Source: Periconia sp. R9002
Taxonomy: Eukaryota; Ascomycota; Dothideomycetes; Pleosporales; Periconiaceae
DNA: 64,000 nt
Direction: 5' to 3'
Assembly (NCBI GenBank): GCA_023627715.1
Contig: JAMAHW010000023.1
Coordinates: 62,001 to 126,000 of the forward strand
Shown here: piece after piece, positions 1 through 11,652 of the stretch
How the letters are laid out: each line of letters begins with the position of its first letter
Position numbering within the stretch: the stretch's first letter is position 1
Translations under genes and position numbers: made by a program
The notes under the pieces: model-generated
Databases searched by the model: none
Told to the model about the DNA's origin: nothing
The model's input: only the letters and a program-made list of their open reading frames with translations

Positions 1-1203
1 AGGGTAATCGTTGATTGGACGAAGTGCCCGCGGCTGACGCCAATCAGCAGCTGCCCAACGGTTACAATTCATCCCTGCTCCTTTTGCCATTGGTTCGTCG
101 GATGAAAGCCTTTTCTTCCTGCCCGACGAACTTTGGCAGAAAGAGGAAAAACAGCAGTTAGTTAGACCACTACCTACCTACCAGCTAGCTGCTCCCAGCC
201 ATCTGAATTTTTTTTCCCCTTCTCCATGACTCTTTGGCTGTCTCTTGCCGATATGACGACCGTCTCAGCATCCGCTGCTGTCGCTCAACAAAGTGCAGCC
301 CAGCGTGTCACGCACAAACAAGCTCCATGTGGTCGTTTGACCGTGTCGACTGAAACGACTGTTTGTTTGTTTTGGCAAGCGATCCCTTCTGCCAAGACCA
401 GTGACCACCAAAACATGACATGGACAGAGTTTTGACCGACAGACTGACAGTGAGTGCGAATGGATGTCACGTCACGTCACGGCAAGCCACCATCAATGTC
501 ATACCTGTCCGGGGGGCATCATCATCAAAACCAGTCGTCGTTTTGCTGTTCCTGCGTGGCTTACTCGGAGGGCATGTTTTGGGGTCACGGCCGAGTGGAG
601 AGGTGGAGTTGCCCTCCACCAGCAAGTTTTTTTCTTCTTCTTCTTCAGCACCTTCACCCAGTTCGGTTCCCCATGGCTATCGTGTGCTAGAGTACTGTAT
701 ATGGAGTAGAAAGTGGGCTTGTCCCGCCTTGAAGTCTAGGCCTCACGCAGGGAGCGTCACATCTGCTTTGGTTCCCGTGCCGAAGCAAACGGTCGAGAGT
801 AGCATGCCTTTTCCACATGGCTAGTATGTGGACTAGTAGGTAGGACAAGTGGGCATTGGGGGGAGTAGGCAAAGTACATGTCGCTTGTATGGAATGGGAG
901 TGCAGACGAGACAGCGGCGGTGGTCTCGTGTGGTGAAGGAATGTCGGTCAGTCAGGAGCAGCAAGGCCTACCTTCTACAGTACAGTACAGTGCCTACTAG
1001 CTACCGTCGTCACGACGTTCCACGACGGTGAGACGGTCGCGGGGGGCTGGCTGGTTTCCAGGACGTGGTCAATGGCGAGTTGACGCAAGTACGGGGAAAC
1101 GGCGGCGGCGGGCATAGTCACGCAGTAGTACTGGCTAGAGGCCGGGGAAGAGAGGAAGAGAGGTTAGTGCGATGCGTCGTGTGGAATTTTTGTTAAGCAT
1201 GAC

Positions 1204-1225
1204 GGATGGATGGATGGATGGATGG
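1204..1225. repeat. (GGAT)n microsatellite
   Basis: Five GGAT units plus GG. A complementary CATC run lies at 1431-1447, so the two could pair as a stem of about 17 bp across a 205-nt loop in single-stranded DNA or RNA. Confidence 0.85.
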
Positions 1226-1430
1226 TGTCGAGAATTGAGGGCAGAGCGTGGTGGAAGACAGTTGAGCGTGCTTTGGGTGAAAGGCCAAGGCGCCAGGGAC
1301 CCTTGCTCGGTGGGCTGTGGTGCACGCTCGCTTTGATGCTGGCTAGAGGGCAGGGCTAGGGCAGAGCTAGGGCAAGGGCCTTTCGGTCGTTGCAAGGGTG
1401 CGGAAGCGGCAGCGGCCACGGCCACCCACG

Positions 1431-1447
1431 CATCCATCCATCCATCC
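1431..1447. repeat. (CATC)n microsatellite
   Basis: Four CATC units, the reverse complement of the GGAT run at 1204-1225. Further CATCC copies recur at about 1576-1588. Confidence 0.8.
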
Positions 1448-2002
1448 CACTGCCGTCTGTCCAACTCTTCTTGCCCAGTCAGTGCCCACACAAATGCCCG
1501 CGCCCGCGCCTTCCCTCCCTCTTCTCGACCTGTACATCACCCAACGCTCTTGTTCCTCTCCTCTCCTCTCCTCTCCTCCATCCATCCCTCTATCCAGCCA
1601 CTCAATCTTGATCCGGTGCCTGCGTCCACGTCGCTCCTTGCCCGCCTCCCCTTTGGTCCTCAGTCTCTCTGTGCTGTCTCTCGCTTGCACCGCCTTTCCT
1701 TTTGCGTCTCATCCACAATCAATCCATTCTCACGTGCCCCCCCAAAACGGATTGACAGCCGACGTGACTTTGCGCCCCAAGGGTAAACAACCACCGCACA
1801 TACGTGGACTGCCTCTACCGTGACACGCCTCCATCCCCCCGCCGCCCGCCACAGAGTTCCATTCGACTTGCTCGACATCGCACTCGGCCACGAGCCGCCA
1901 ATTGACCTCTCTTCTTAAGCATTGATGGGGCCCTAGCACATCGCCATTTTTACTCGACTGCCTTCTTCCCTGCCCCCATCATCCATCCTGTACGCAATAG
2001 CA

Positions 2003-3617
2003 ATGCGCGAAATGAAGCCTCTGATGTTGCCCAAGCTGGTTGCTCAGCGCAAGTCTTCCAAGAGCTCTCTCAACATGCCTTCCGAACCTTCTCTATCCAT
2101 CCATTCCAACACGGATTCTGGCTTCTACTCTGCTTCCGAGTGTTCCACGCCGCCTACCCCCAGCTACCAGCACGGCCACCTCAGATTCCCCAGCTCCGCT
2201 TCTTCATTATCGTCGAGCCCACCCACCCAGGAGTCGTTCCTCGACCCCACAAATGCCTCTGGAAAGCTTCCCCAGCTCACCGAGGACGTGGAACGCGAAG
2301 ATGACTACGTCTCAGTCAGCCCGTACCGGCCTTCAAGTAAGTCTCGATACGTCCATTCATATCCTTTTCTTGTCCATGCTGATTTTCCCTTCAGTTGATG
2401 TGGATGTGCTTGACGATCATGTCATTGCAGACGCTTATGACTTTGCCGACTGTGGCGCTGCTCCTGAGAGGCGGCGGTCGGTCGAGTCGAACACGCACAG
2501 TGTATCTACCAGGCTTGAGCGCAGCTTTCCCTCATTGTCACGCAAGATGCGAGAGCATCGCAAGCGGGCTTCCACCATGGGAAAGTCTTCTCGGAGCAAC
2601 ACGCCGTCTCGACACCCGTCAACACGGTCGTCTTCCGTAACCAGCTCCATTCACCAAACCGTGGGAGATTTGACCGACAGCTTTTCTCCCTCCTTGCCCG
2701 CTACGGCACGTAGCAGTAGGGAGAGGCTCAACGAATCCATGGTGTCACTACCCATCGACATTACCAGAGCCAACGACAACGCCCGCCAGCTAGACGTAGA
2801 TGAGATTGAGGCCGAGCGTTTCGCGAGCACTCCACTCCTTCCGCCCATGTTGATCACCAACCATCTGGACGATACGCCCACCAGGTCGCCTCTGCAGTCA
2901 CCCACCGTGGCCACCGCCGATCCTATCAAATCTGTGGTCACAACTCCCGTGGAAGCTCCATCCCCACATCCTTACTATTCGACTCCTCCACTCTCGACCA
3001 AGGCTTCCGTCGCATCCTTCAAAGCATCGCGGCCCAGTCCATTGGTACCTTCAACGGAAATTCCTCCCATTATGCTTGCCGATTCCACGGATAAGTGGGC
3101 TCAAAAACTAGGCCACGACAATTTCACCATCTTCCCGGAACCGTACATGCCTGAAGTTTGCGATGTCACGTCGCGCGATGCCTTGTTTGCTGACTGGCAG
3201 CAAGCGCGCGCCAACTTCACCAAACACCAAGTGCGCATGGCCGAGCATTACGGACCAACCTCTACCATCTACGGGCTCTGCGAGAAAAAATGGGAAGAGA
3301 CGGATGCAGAATGGAAGAAGAACTTCGAGCTTGTCAACCTTCTCGTCCCAGCTGAGCCATATGCGCCTTGCTCACCCACAAGGCCCGTCGCGGATGATGA
3401 GAAAACTCCTTGGCCTACGCTGATTGATCCGAACAACGACGGCAAGTTCCCACAGCTAGGCGACGAAGACATTGTGGGGCCCATGGAGCGCATTGCGCCC
3501 AGGGTCGTGATTCCACCCATCACTCCTAGGAAACGCTCTTTCTTCAAATTCCTCCACGACATCAAGCTCTCCACGTCGTTCCTCGGACGCCCCTCTACAG
3601 CTGTACGTGGCCACTAG
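2003..3617 (+). CDS. Ser/Pro-rich fungal protein of unknown function
   Basis: Two exons. Exon 1 is 2003-2336. The intron starts at GTAAGT 2337 and can end at 2394 (58 nt) or 2430 (94 nt). Both acceptors keep the frame, giving 518 or 506 aa; I prefer the shorter intron, which adds an acidic VDVLDDHV-type segment. The first two thirds are disordered, with Ser, Pro and basic patches and a possible second start at 2012. The last 170 residues are more ordered and aromatic, beginning near WAQKLGHDNFTIFPEPYMP and including a Trp-rich helical stretch (FADWQQARANF, KKWEETDAEWKKNFELV). This tail is probably the conserved core. The end is basic (PRKRSFFKFLHDIK). I do not recognise a named domain. It resembles the Ser/Pro-rich cytoplasmic proteins often annotated as hypothetical in filamentous fungi. 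Function unknown. Confidence 0.8.
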
Positions 3618-6600
3618 CCAGGTTTGCTACATGCAACCCGATTATCTTCACTGTCCATATGTTGTGCGATTAAGCCATTATGTTCAACGTTTGTAACAAT
3701 ACCCCCCTGTTCAGCCAATCGCGATTGGCATTACGAGGTACCACGATTTGTATGACATTATTTTGCGTTCGCTTCTTTGCGATACGAACGATAACGCTCC
3801 TTATCACGAATTTCCTATGTCAGCAGCCACGGCGCCTCCTCTATACATTTAGAAACGTACTCCTCCACGGACCGCATCCGTCACGGGATTACATGACGCG
3901 TTTCCTTTTCTCTTTTCTCTTATGGATCTTTTGATCCCGGTGTTATCAGGTCAAACTAAAAATGGGTGGGAATACGGAAAATCTCGGGAGAATTTGTGCT
4001 GCTTTCCTGATCCGCAGGAATAACGAAACCGGCTCTTCAGTCACCCCTACTTTTCCTTCTCCACTATTTTACTGTATTTTGTTTGATGTTTAACACTTAA
4101 TCTTTGTTTTCTCTCTGTCCGTACCCCTGCGTTGATTGTTGCTCGCGTTACGCAACGCGGGGAAACGAATATGCAAGGACCCCCAGGGGTAAAAGAGGGA
4201 GGCGGGGGAGGAAAGAAAGCAAAATGGGTGTTACAATAGGCGGCTATACCCTACCTCGTCGCCTCTTTTCTGCCTACACATATGCAGGCAGGGGAGATGG
4301 CTGGATGAGAATTTCCATAGGACAAGCGCAGTCTTGGATCTGGAGGTGTTTATTTCTCCAACCCCGGATCCAATTTGTTATACCAAAAAATTGAAAAATA
4401 CGAATTAAATTCCAAATCAATGTGCACATGTTTTTGTTCGCGTTCAATGTAGGACTGCATTGCGTAGGTAGGTGCATGATAGTTAACATACATAGCCCTC
4501 TTGTTTCCCCCCGTTTCTTTCCTTCCCCCAAGAGAGAAGGACGGGTTCGGAGGCATCGGTCCTACGTCACCGACCCGGACCGGGAGACGAACAAAGTTTT
4601 TTTTTCTCTCTTCCAATCAATCAATCAAAGTTATGTAGGTAGGTACATACCATACCGACCATGCCTAATCGCGGTCGTCTATGATGTATGTATTCCATAC
4701 ATACATATATACATACAGGTATGTGGATATCGGTGGGACAACAACACGTGCAAAGTTTATCTCGGACCCCTCCTCCCGCGCCGCTGTCCTTGGTGAATGA
4801 ACTTTGAATTCGGATTTATGGAGGTGCCGGAGCGAGATTTGCCTCCCGTCGCCGCTGCACCGTTGGCCGGGGAGTTTTTTTAGAAGATGGTCTTTGTGGT
4901 TTGTGTACATATGGACATGTATAGGGATGGGATGGCTTATGCGGTGTTTTTTGAGGATATGTTTTTTTGTTTTTTTTTTTTGATCTGTGTATATCAATGT
5001 TTGTTTGTGTGCGAGTAGGGAATGCGTTTGGTTTGAGCTGGATATGCGGTGGTTGTTTATTGTTCTTGTATGTTGTTGTTGAGAGGACGGGAGGAGGACG
5101 AGGGAGGGATTGTGATTGGAGGGGTTTTGGTTTTGTTGGTTTGGGATTGTGTTTGTTGGGATTGTGTTTGTTGGGATTGTAGTGTGTGTAGGTAGGTAGT
5201 TGGACGTTGGCGAGTTACCTATCGAGGCGTAGGTATGTACATAGGTATGTGCGAGTGCAGAAGGGAATAGAATACATTCTTTGGGCATGAAACAAATTAG
5301 GTGATATTACTATCTTTGGGAAAAGTCATACGAGCGTTTGTTACGCAGGTAGGTACAGAAGAGTTGTTTTTCCCTCATGCATGGCTACTTACTATTTTAC
5401 CTACAATTCTGATTCCCTTTCTGGTGTCAATCAGTCAAGTCATTCAGTCACCACATACATCGGGACCCCTCAACAACCACCGTACCATCTATCCCCTTGT
5501 CCACCATCATCCCAACTCCAATTCTAACGAATACAAATATATTCACGTTTTACCTGTGCCCATGAGTACAATCTCTGCAAGTATTCAACGAAAGAGGTCT
5601 AGACTCCAAAGGCGTACAGGCGTAGCATAGCGGTGGCCAACAGCAACAACGAGGAAATTGTGAACGGTAAGGAAGGCGAGGTTGGTGGGGTGGATAGATA
5701 GACGCGCGGATACGAGGGCACTGTGCAACGGCGTCCAACGGAGGGGGGGCTATGCTTTGTGCGCGTGTGTGCATGTATGACACTGTAGATGGTGTTTTGC
5801 GGTTTCTGGGTTAGCGGGGGATGGGTTTCTGGTTTCGTGTCACGCGGGCGGGTTTTAGCTTGTGGTTGGAAAAGTTTTGTTAGTTGTGGTTGTGGCTGGG
5901 GTCTTGTGGGATGGATGTGTGGGAGGACACTGAAGGAAAAGGTTGGTGGCTTGGATAGGGTTTGCTTTTTCTTTCTGTTACCTGTTTTCTCCCTCTCTGG
6001 GTATGATGGGTGAGTGTAGAGAGGCTCGGAGGTAAGGAATAAGCTCGACGGACGTGGCTTGGTTTCGTGGCCTGATAGGTTTCCTCTTCTTTTCTTTTTC
6101 TCATTCGCGAAGAAGGACGGCTCGTGTGGCGTACAACGTGATGGTTTATTTGGTTGGATTGTGTTTCAGTTGACGCCAGATGATGGTTCGTTCTCTTTTG
6201 GGTTCTGTGAGTAAAGTAGATGTGCACGTACGCACTCTGAGTAAGAAGATGCGGTGGAGGATGCGTGGACACGTTGACGTGCAGTTTCTGCGCAAAGCCG
6301 CATGCGATACATGACGTTTTCTGGCTGGTGAATATATGTAAGTATAGGTAAGTTTTCTGCAAGTATTCCCGTCGGTGGTCTGATGTACACTAGGACAGTG
6401 TACACGCTGTATATGTACCGCTATGTATGAAATGCGCATAGTAGTTCCGAGACATAGTCAGGTTGCCATCAATCTTAGTCCCCGTGATGCGTTTGGCTAT
6501 TTCTAGAGCCTCTAAAGAAACGTGCCGTGTCTAATCTTCTCTTGACCAACCGCCGATCACTTGCTCGCGTTTAGCGTGGGCGGATTAGATATGCATGGAG

Positions 6601-8712
6601 TCAAATCTTGCTATACGAGCTGAGGTTCATCGCCAGATTTTCGTCAGATGGCGATGTGGAACGCCTCGTACATATTTTCCCGAACCTAGCATACACAATC
6701 CTGTTTCCAATGCATTTGTGATTGATTGATTGCCAATTCGTCATTCCATAGGTATGCGGCGCAAAGATACGACGGGGGCTTGCAAGAAAGCAGGCGGCAG
6801 TATATTCGTCACGAGGCGCCAATCTATATCGACGATTCTAGCTCTCAATGGTGGAACTATAACTATGCCATTTAGTCTTGCAGATGCCGGCTGTAAACCG
6901 GGTAGAAGAGTGCGGGACGCGGGCAGAGGCGAGGGGAGGAAGTCGTGTAGCCGTGGCTGAAACAGAAACGGCTAAGCGAAGTTGAACATGTGCAAGCATG
7001 TTGCAGGTATATTGGTTTTTGAAGAGTAGCATATGGGGTGAGATGGCGGCGGCAGTGACAAGGCACAAGGTAGATGATGGTAGTGCGGCAGCGATAACCC
7101 AGCTTGACGTGCAACATGGCGGGCGCCACAACAGGATGCAATGACGATCGTAACCCGTTTCTCAAGACCTGATGGTAACTGGGGGAAGCGAACTCCAGAT
7201 GCTTGTGTTGGTGAGAGTGACACAACCTGGAACTATCGATAGCGGTTGTTGAGACGTGAGGCATGAGCCGGATCGTGGGAACAATAAGGCTCCAGCGGTG
7301 TCGTACAATGAGGGGGGAGTGGAGTTAGTTGGGCGGAGTGAAGAGCGAAACTATATCGGGAATGCTGGGTATGCATGCCTGGAAGTGATTTGACGATGCG
7401 TACGATGCACGTTGGACGCCCTGATGCCCAAGACGACGAAGACAAAGGCAGGATATATTGAGCTGTGAGTGATGAAGTGTACGCAACTGCGAGCAACATC
7501 GTGATAGGCTCTGTTTCCATTCTGAGAAGGCCTTCGTACATAGTAGTACATGTAGTCCATGTTGTTGTAGCTTATGTCGAGATATGCCTAGATAGATAAA
7601 GTTCAGGAGTGGATCATGGTGATGCATTGGATTTTGGCGTTGGTGTCTTCCTCGAGGAAAGTAAAATCAAACTTTATTGGACTATCGGGAATTCGAAAAG
7701 TCGATGTTGGGTAATGGCAATAATCTCTGCAATGTCTTCAAGGTGAGGTTCAACATTTTTACATGAGGTTGGTCGGGCTGGAACGGCTGCGTCATGTGAC
7801 TCTGCCTAACATAATGTTGAACATTTGAACACCCAAAAACGTTTAAATTCTCCAAGTCCAAGCAGGCATGAATGATTAATAGACGCTGATAGACAGGGCG
7901 TATTTAGACGCTGGGCAAAAACAGTGGTAATTCCGCGTAGCGATTGATCATGGTAAAGTTTTCAACCATGAAGAGTCTGTTCTTGATCGGTGGCTTGCCG
8001 TTAAAACAAGTTTTTGAGCCGCATGCCGTCTAGAAGCCGAGGCTAGGGCAGTTTTCGAATCGGTTTCGAGTTTGATGTGTTGAAAGGACAGCTGGATGGG
8101 AAAGAAGCGCAGACAGGCAGAAGGCGGTGGAGCTGAGGTGATATTGATGCACTGTAGATACATGTAGTGTAGTATGTAAGATGTTAAGATATCAGATGGA
8201 TAAGAAGGGAAGGTAAGTTGGCCAGATGGATGGGCGATGCATAAGGCTGACGGACTGCCGCCGATCTGTTTCCACGAGCTTCTGCTTAGTCCATCTAATC
8301 TAGCGGAAGGCGGGACCATCAATCTCGACATCTTCCCAGAAAGCGCACCCCTCACCCCCCCAGCCCAGCCTCCATCACGACGACACGACACTATACCATA
8401 CGATATACCTGCTCTCCGTCAGCATTACACCATCCATCTCTCCACGCTTCTCTCTCGCTCTTATCATTTCCTCGGTTTGCCGCCTCCTGCCCATAAATGC
8501 ATCACCGAGCGAGGCCGCTTATCTGCCCTTCGCTACCGTATTCTACCCATCTATCGTCTGTTGCGCACCCGCTTGCGGCATCATCGTGATTGCGCTCGTG
8601 CTTTGTTTCACCACCCATCAGACATCCTACCCGCTCCGCCCTAGGCCCGCCCGGACGTCTTCCCTTCATACATATATTAATACTGTCAGCCGTCATCATC
8701 CGCCATCTAACC
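3618..8712. other. 5.1 kb gene-free interval with G/T strand bias
   Basis: No frame here shows a family motif, a plausible intron structure or consistent codon use. The plus strand is unusually G/T-rich at about 4880-5270 and 5780-6200, which produces long but meaningless Asn/Thr/Pro/His-rich frames on the minus strand. Short GTAGGTAGGT runs occur at 4464, 4635, 5188 and 5346. The last 300 bases (about 8400-8712) are CT-rich and are probably the leader of the SOK1-like gene. A non-coding RNA or a very long UTR cannot be excluded from sequence alone. Confidence 0.6.
5143..5180. repeat. 15-nt tandem repeat, 2.5 copies
   Basis: The unit GGGATTGTGTTTGTT occurs at 5143-5157 and 5158-5172, with a partial third copy at 5173-5180. 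It lies in the G/T-rich part of the large gene-free interval. Confidence 0.85.
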
Positions 8713-11652
8713 ATGGACGACCCTTCCTTTTCCGACACCGAATTCGAGCTGGCACACGCCCAACCCCCTCCCAACGACGACATCCCCGAGGAGCCCGACA
8801 TGATCTTGTCAGATGATGCCGCCGCGAACAGCGAAAGCTTCGCACCTCCGCCGCGCATTGCCGCTCGCTTTTATCGCGCTGCAAACAATCGTCGAATGTC
8901 ATCGGCCGCCTCGTCCCGCCGGAATTCATTGTCCTCGACTCATTCCCACACCTCCAACCGCTCCTTCCGTGGCAACTGTCAAAGCCACCATGTTGCTCAA
9001 CATCTCCGCCGCGCATCCATTCTCGAATCTCGAAAAGCCCGCCTAGCTGATCGTGCTGCACACGCCGAGCAAGTTCGTTTGCGCGCTGCGCTGGCAAAGG
9101 CAACGTCGCGCAACACAAACCGGGAAGAGCGTGCGCTGGCCGCCAAACAGGCTCGTGAACGCCATCTCGCTCAAGTCGCAGCCGCATGCGCTGAGGAGGT
9201 TCGTCGTGCAAAGAAAGTCGCAGAAGAGAACAAGGAACGAAAAGCCGCCGAAGAGCGCAGATACCGCCAAGAAATGGATGACAAACTCGCTGAAGCCGAA
9301 AAGAGGCGGATGGAATACAAGCGCAACTCTCGCAGGCCGAGAACTGCAAGCTCGCCGCCAGCCGATGCGAAGAAGATTGCCCATCGCCCGGCTGTGTCTT
9401 CCGAAGACGCCGCTAAACGCATTCAGACGGCCTGGAGGGCTAGGGCCCGCAAGAATATTGTCGATGCCTGGCTGGAACTTGGATTGTCCATCGACAAAGT
9501 CCATGATACGAGCTTCGAGAAGATCGCAGATCTACTTGCCGCCGAGAAGGTCCTTACCACTACGGAGAAGGTTATGACCTTGTTCGAGTTAATCTTGGAG
9601 ACCGAACCAAACGCACGCAGCATCACCGTGCGCTCTTTCCTTTCGTCATACCTCATCTTGGGTCATCCAGCGCAGGTGCTGAGTCAAGATGGAGATCAAG
9701 AGCAGGATTTAATCCAGAAGGCCAAGGATCTCATCATACAGTTTGAGGCTGCTCTGGGCAAGCTTACAACATTCAACTACTATACCCCTTCACCGACTCG
9801 TATCGAGACAGTCTCACTGGCCTATAGTGCCTTTATGACCGCCTTTAGTGACTGGAAAGCCCGCGACTCCTCACGACTTATCGAAACCATGGTTGCCTCA
9901 TTTGTCAGCCTCGATGCTATCTGGCAGAATGTGAAGGATGATACTGTCGATGAAGTAGCGGTTGAATATAAGCATGGTATCAGAGACAATCAGGCTATAC
10001 TGCTCAGCAAGATCAAAAAGTTGGCTGGCCCGGAACGTGCCTTGAGTTTGATCAGGAAAGCCATTCGCGAGAGCCGAAAATCTAGGCCAAGAAAGAAACC
10101 GACTGGCGAGGTTGCCCGCCCTAGAGTAGCCATTGACTCACCGCCGTCCGGCTCGCCAATCTCGGAGGAAGATACGGTGCTCCAGACCGAGGCCGCATCT
10201 CAACTCCAGCAGGCCAACGAAGCGTCCCAAAACGAAGGTCATCAAGCACAGTCTCTATCCAAAGTCTTCACCATTGTCCCCGGAAATCGTGTCTTGGTTC
10301 ATGAGCTGTCTATTGACAAAGAGTTCCGAATCGACGCATCACCAACAGCCGATCTGCGGGACGCATTGAACCGTGAGCTATGTGATGCTATGCTCCGCGG
10401 GTTTGAGAAAGGCGAGGGTGCACTGTGGACCGTTGCCATGGCTGAAAACATCAGAGGGAAGCTTCTCCGCTTGCTCAAACCCGGCAATTCGATGCATGCT
10501 CTTATTTCCGACACGTTGGATCCCGAGCTTATCAGTCGCCAATGCAGCCAGAATACGTTTTCATATGAGAAATTTTTCAACTTCATTGCCAACATCCTTC
10601 CCAAGCTCTGCGCGCCGTTTCGAGACGGCGAAGTCAAGGCCCTTGCGGATGATCTTCAAGAGGAAGGTTCACTCCCTGAAATGATTGAGAAGTTGTTCAA
10701 ACTCTTACATGTCATCGACCTTCTCTCTCTTGATTACTCCAACTTCCTCCTGATGAATGCAGCCCCTACTCTCATCAAGGAGGCCTCTGGTTACGAACAG
10801 CGAATGTTCACCCAAGACTTGGAGGAAGGCAAGATCACGCTCGCAAAAACACAACGATGGTGGCGCAGTGCAGCCGTCAACATGCATACGGAAGCGGAAC
10901 GCCGCGACCCGTGGAATCAGCCTACGCCGCTGAACCGTCCCACACCCCAGAAGATCTACGCAAGGGGCTTGGTCGACCTTGCCATCGCAACACCTCCACT
11001 TCGAGATTCCGAGGTCCCAGAGACGCTCGAGCTAGACAAGAAACGTCTGGCGAGTATAAGGGATGAATCTCTACGCATCACAACTATTGGCGGGATCCTA
11101 CTCACCGCAAAGAACTTGCTCAAACGGGATGTGCGCTCTCAGTGGAAGAACGAGGCAAACCGGATGTGGGAGGTATTGAAAGACGGCTACCTGAAAGATC
11201 CGGCGACGCCTTCCAAGATTTCCTCACTCCTTGAATCATCCCATGCTATGCCACCCTCCACTCGAGCGCAACTCTTGTCCACCATCACGCGCCTGCTCAC
11301 ACAAGCAGAGGCGGGCAAGCTCCAGGATCCCGTCATGAAAGTCCTCTTCCAACGGCTCAAGACGCATATTTTCAACCGTGTCTCGGCAAGCAGCTCTGGG
11401 GAGAGAGTCAAGGCTGCGAGCACCGCTACCGAAGGGCTCGCTACGGCTGGCCTGCCCGAGTTCACTACACAAGTGGGCGACATCTGCGAGCAACTCACAA
11501 AAGTCAGCGATGTGGACCGCAGAGCGCACGGCAAGTGGTATGAAGAGATTGCGGAGGAGTTAGAGAGACTAGGTGCCGAGGGTCAGGACTTGATTAGAAC
11601 GTCAAGTGCTGAATCCGCTGCGGGGACGGTGTCCAGCTCCTCCTCAGAGTGA
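8713..11652 (+). CDS. SOK1: TCP11-domain protein, SOK1-like
   Basis: Single exon, 979 aa. I chose ATG 8713 because it has a good context (AACCATGGA) and starts an acidic segment (MDDPSFSDTEFEL); upstream frame is leader. Visible order: acidic N-terminus (1-35), Ser/Arg-rich stretch (60-100), a long Ala/Glu/Arg/Lys coiled coil (about 105-220), an IQ-like motif (AAKRIQTAWRARARKNI, about residue 232), a helical region, a Gln/Glu linker, then a second helical region from about residue 560 to the end (IVPGNRVLVHELSIDKEF onward). Coiled coil, IQ motif and a long helical C-terminus fit the TCP11/Sok1 family. In yeast, Sok1 is a high-copy suppressor of loss of cAMP-dependent kinase. The IQ motif suggests calmodulin binding (inference). 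The extreme C-terminus is Ser-rich. Family call fairly secure; role inferred. Confidence 0.85.
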   Translation: MDDPSFSDTEFELAHAQPPPNDDIPEEPDMILSDDAAANSESFAPPPRIAARFYRAANNRRMSSAASSRRNSLSSTHSHTSNRSFRGNCQSHHVAQHLRRASILESRKARLADRAAHAEQVRLRAALAKATSRNTNREERALAAKQARERHLAQVAAACAEEVRRAKKVAEENKERKAAEERRYRQEMDDKLAEAEKRRMEYKRNSRRPRTASSPPADAKKIAHRPAVSSEDAAKRIQTAWRARARKNIVDAWLELGLSIDKVHDTSFEKIADLLAAEKVLTTTEKVMTLFELILETEPNARSITVRSFLSSYLILGHPAQVLSQDGDQEQDLIQKAKDLIIQFEAALGKLTTFNYYTPSPTRIETVSLAYSAFMTAFSDWKARDSSRLIETMVASFVSLDAIWQNVKDDTVDEVAVEYKHGIRDNQAILLSKIKKLAGPERALSLIRKAIRESRKSRPRKKPTGEVARPRVAIDSPPSGSPISEEDTVLQTEAASQLQQANEASQNEGHQAQSLSKVFTIVPGNRVLVHELSIDKEFRIDASPTADLRDALNRELCDAMLRGFEKGEGALWTVAMAENIRGKLLRLLKPGNSMHALISDTLDPELISRQCSQNTFSYEKFFNFIANILPKLCAPFRDGEVKALADDLQEEGSLPEMIEKLFKLLHVIDLLSLDYSNFLLMNAAPTLIKEASGYEQRMFTQDLEEGKITLAKTQRWWRSAAVNMHTEAERRDPWNQPTPLNRPTPQKIYARGLVDLAIATPPLRDSEVPETLELDKKRLASIRDESLRITTIGGILLTAKNLLKRDVRSQWKNEANRMWEVLKDGYLKDPATPSKISSLLESSHAMPPSTRAQLLSTITRLLTQAEAGKLQDPVMKVLFQRLKTHIFNRVSASSSGERVKAASTATEGLATAGLPEFTTQVGDICEQLTKVSDVDRRAHGKWYEEIAEELERLGAEGQDLIRTSSAESAAGTVSSSSSE

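Larger units (their letters stand above)
1..2002. other. Intergenic / 5' leader region, no gene seen
   Basis: I see no convincing coding region here. The open frames present are low-complexity and lack family motifs. The last 600 bases are strongly pyrimidine-rich, with CTCCT and CATCC runs, which is typical of the leader just upstream of fungal start codons, so this probably holds the promoter and 5' UTR of the gene at 2003. A (GGAT) run and a complementary (CATC) run are listed separately. A TACCTACCTACC run lies at 171-182. Confidence 0.6.

Noticed and set aside
1398..1823. Ser/Pro-rich frame in the leader region
   Set aside because: Comes from pyrimidine-rich repeats; three overlapping frames on both strands look alike.
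4665..5288. 207-residue frame on the minus strand
   Set aside because: Asn/Thr/Pro/His-rich from the strand skew, no family motif, ATG far from any promoter-like feature.
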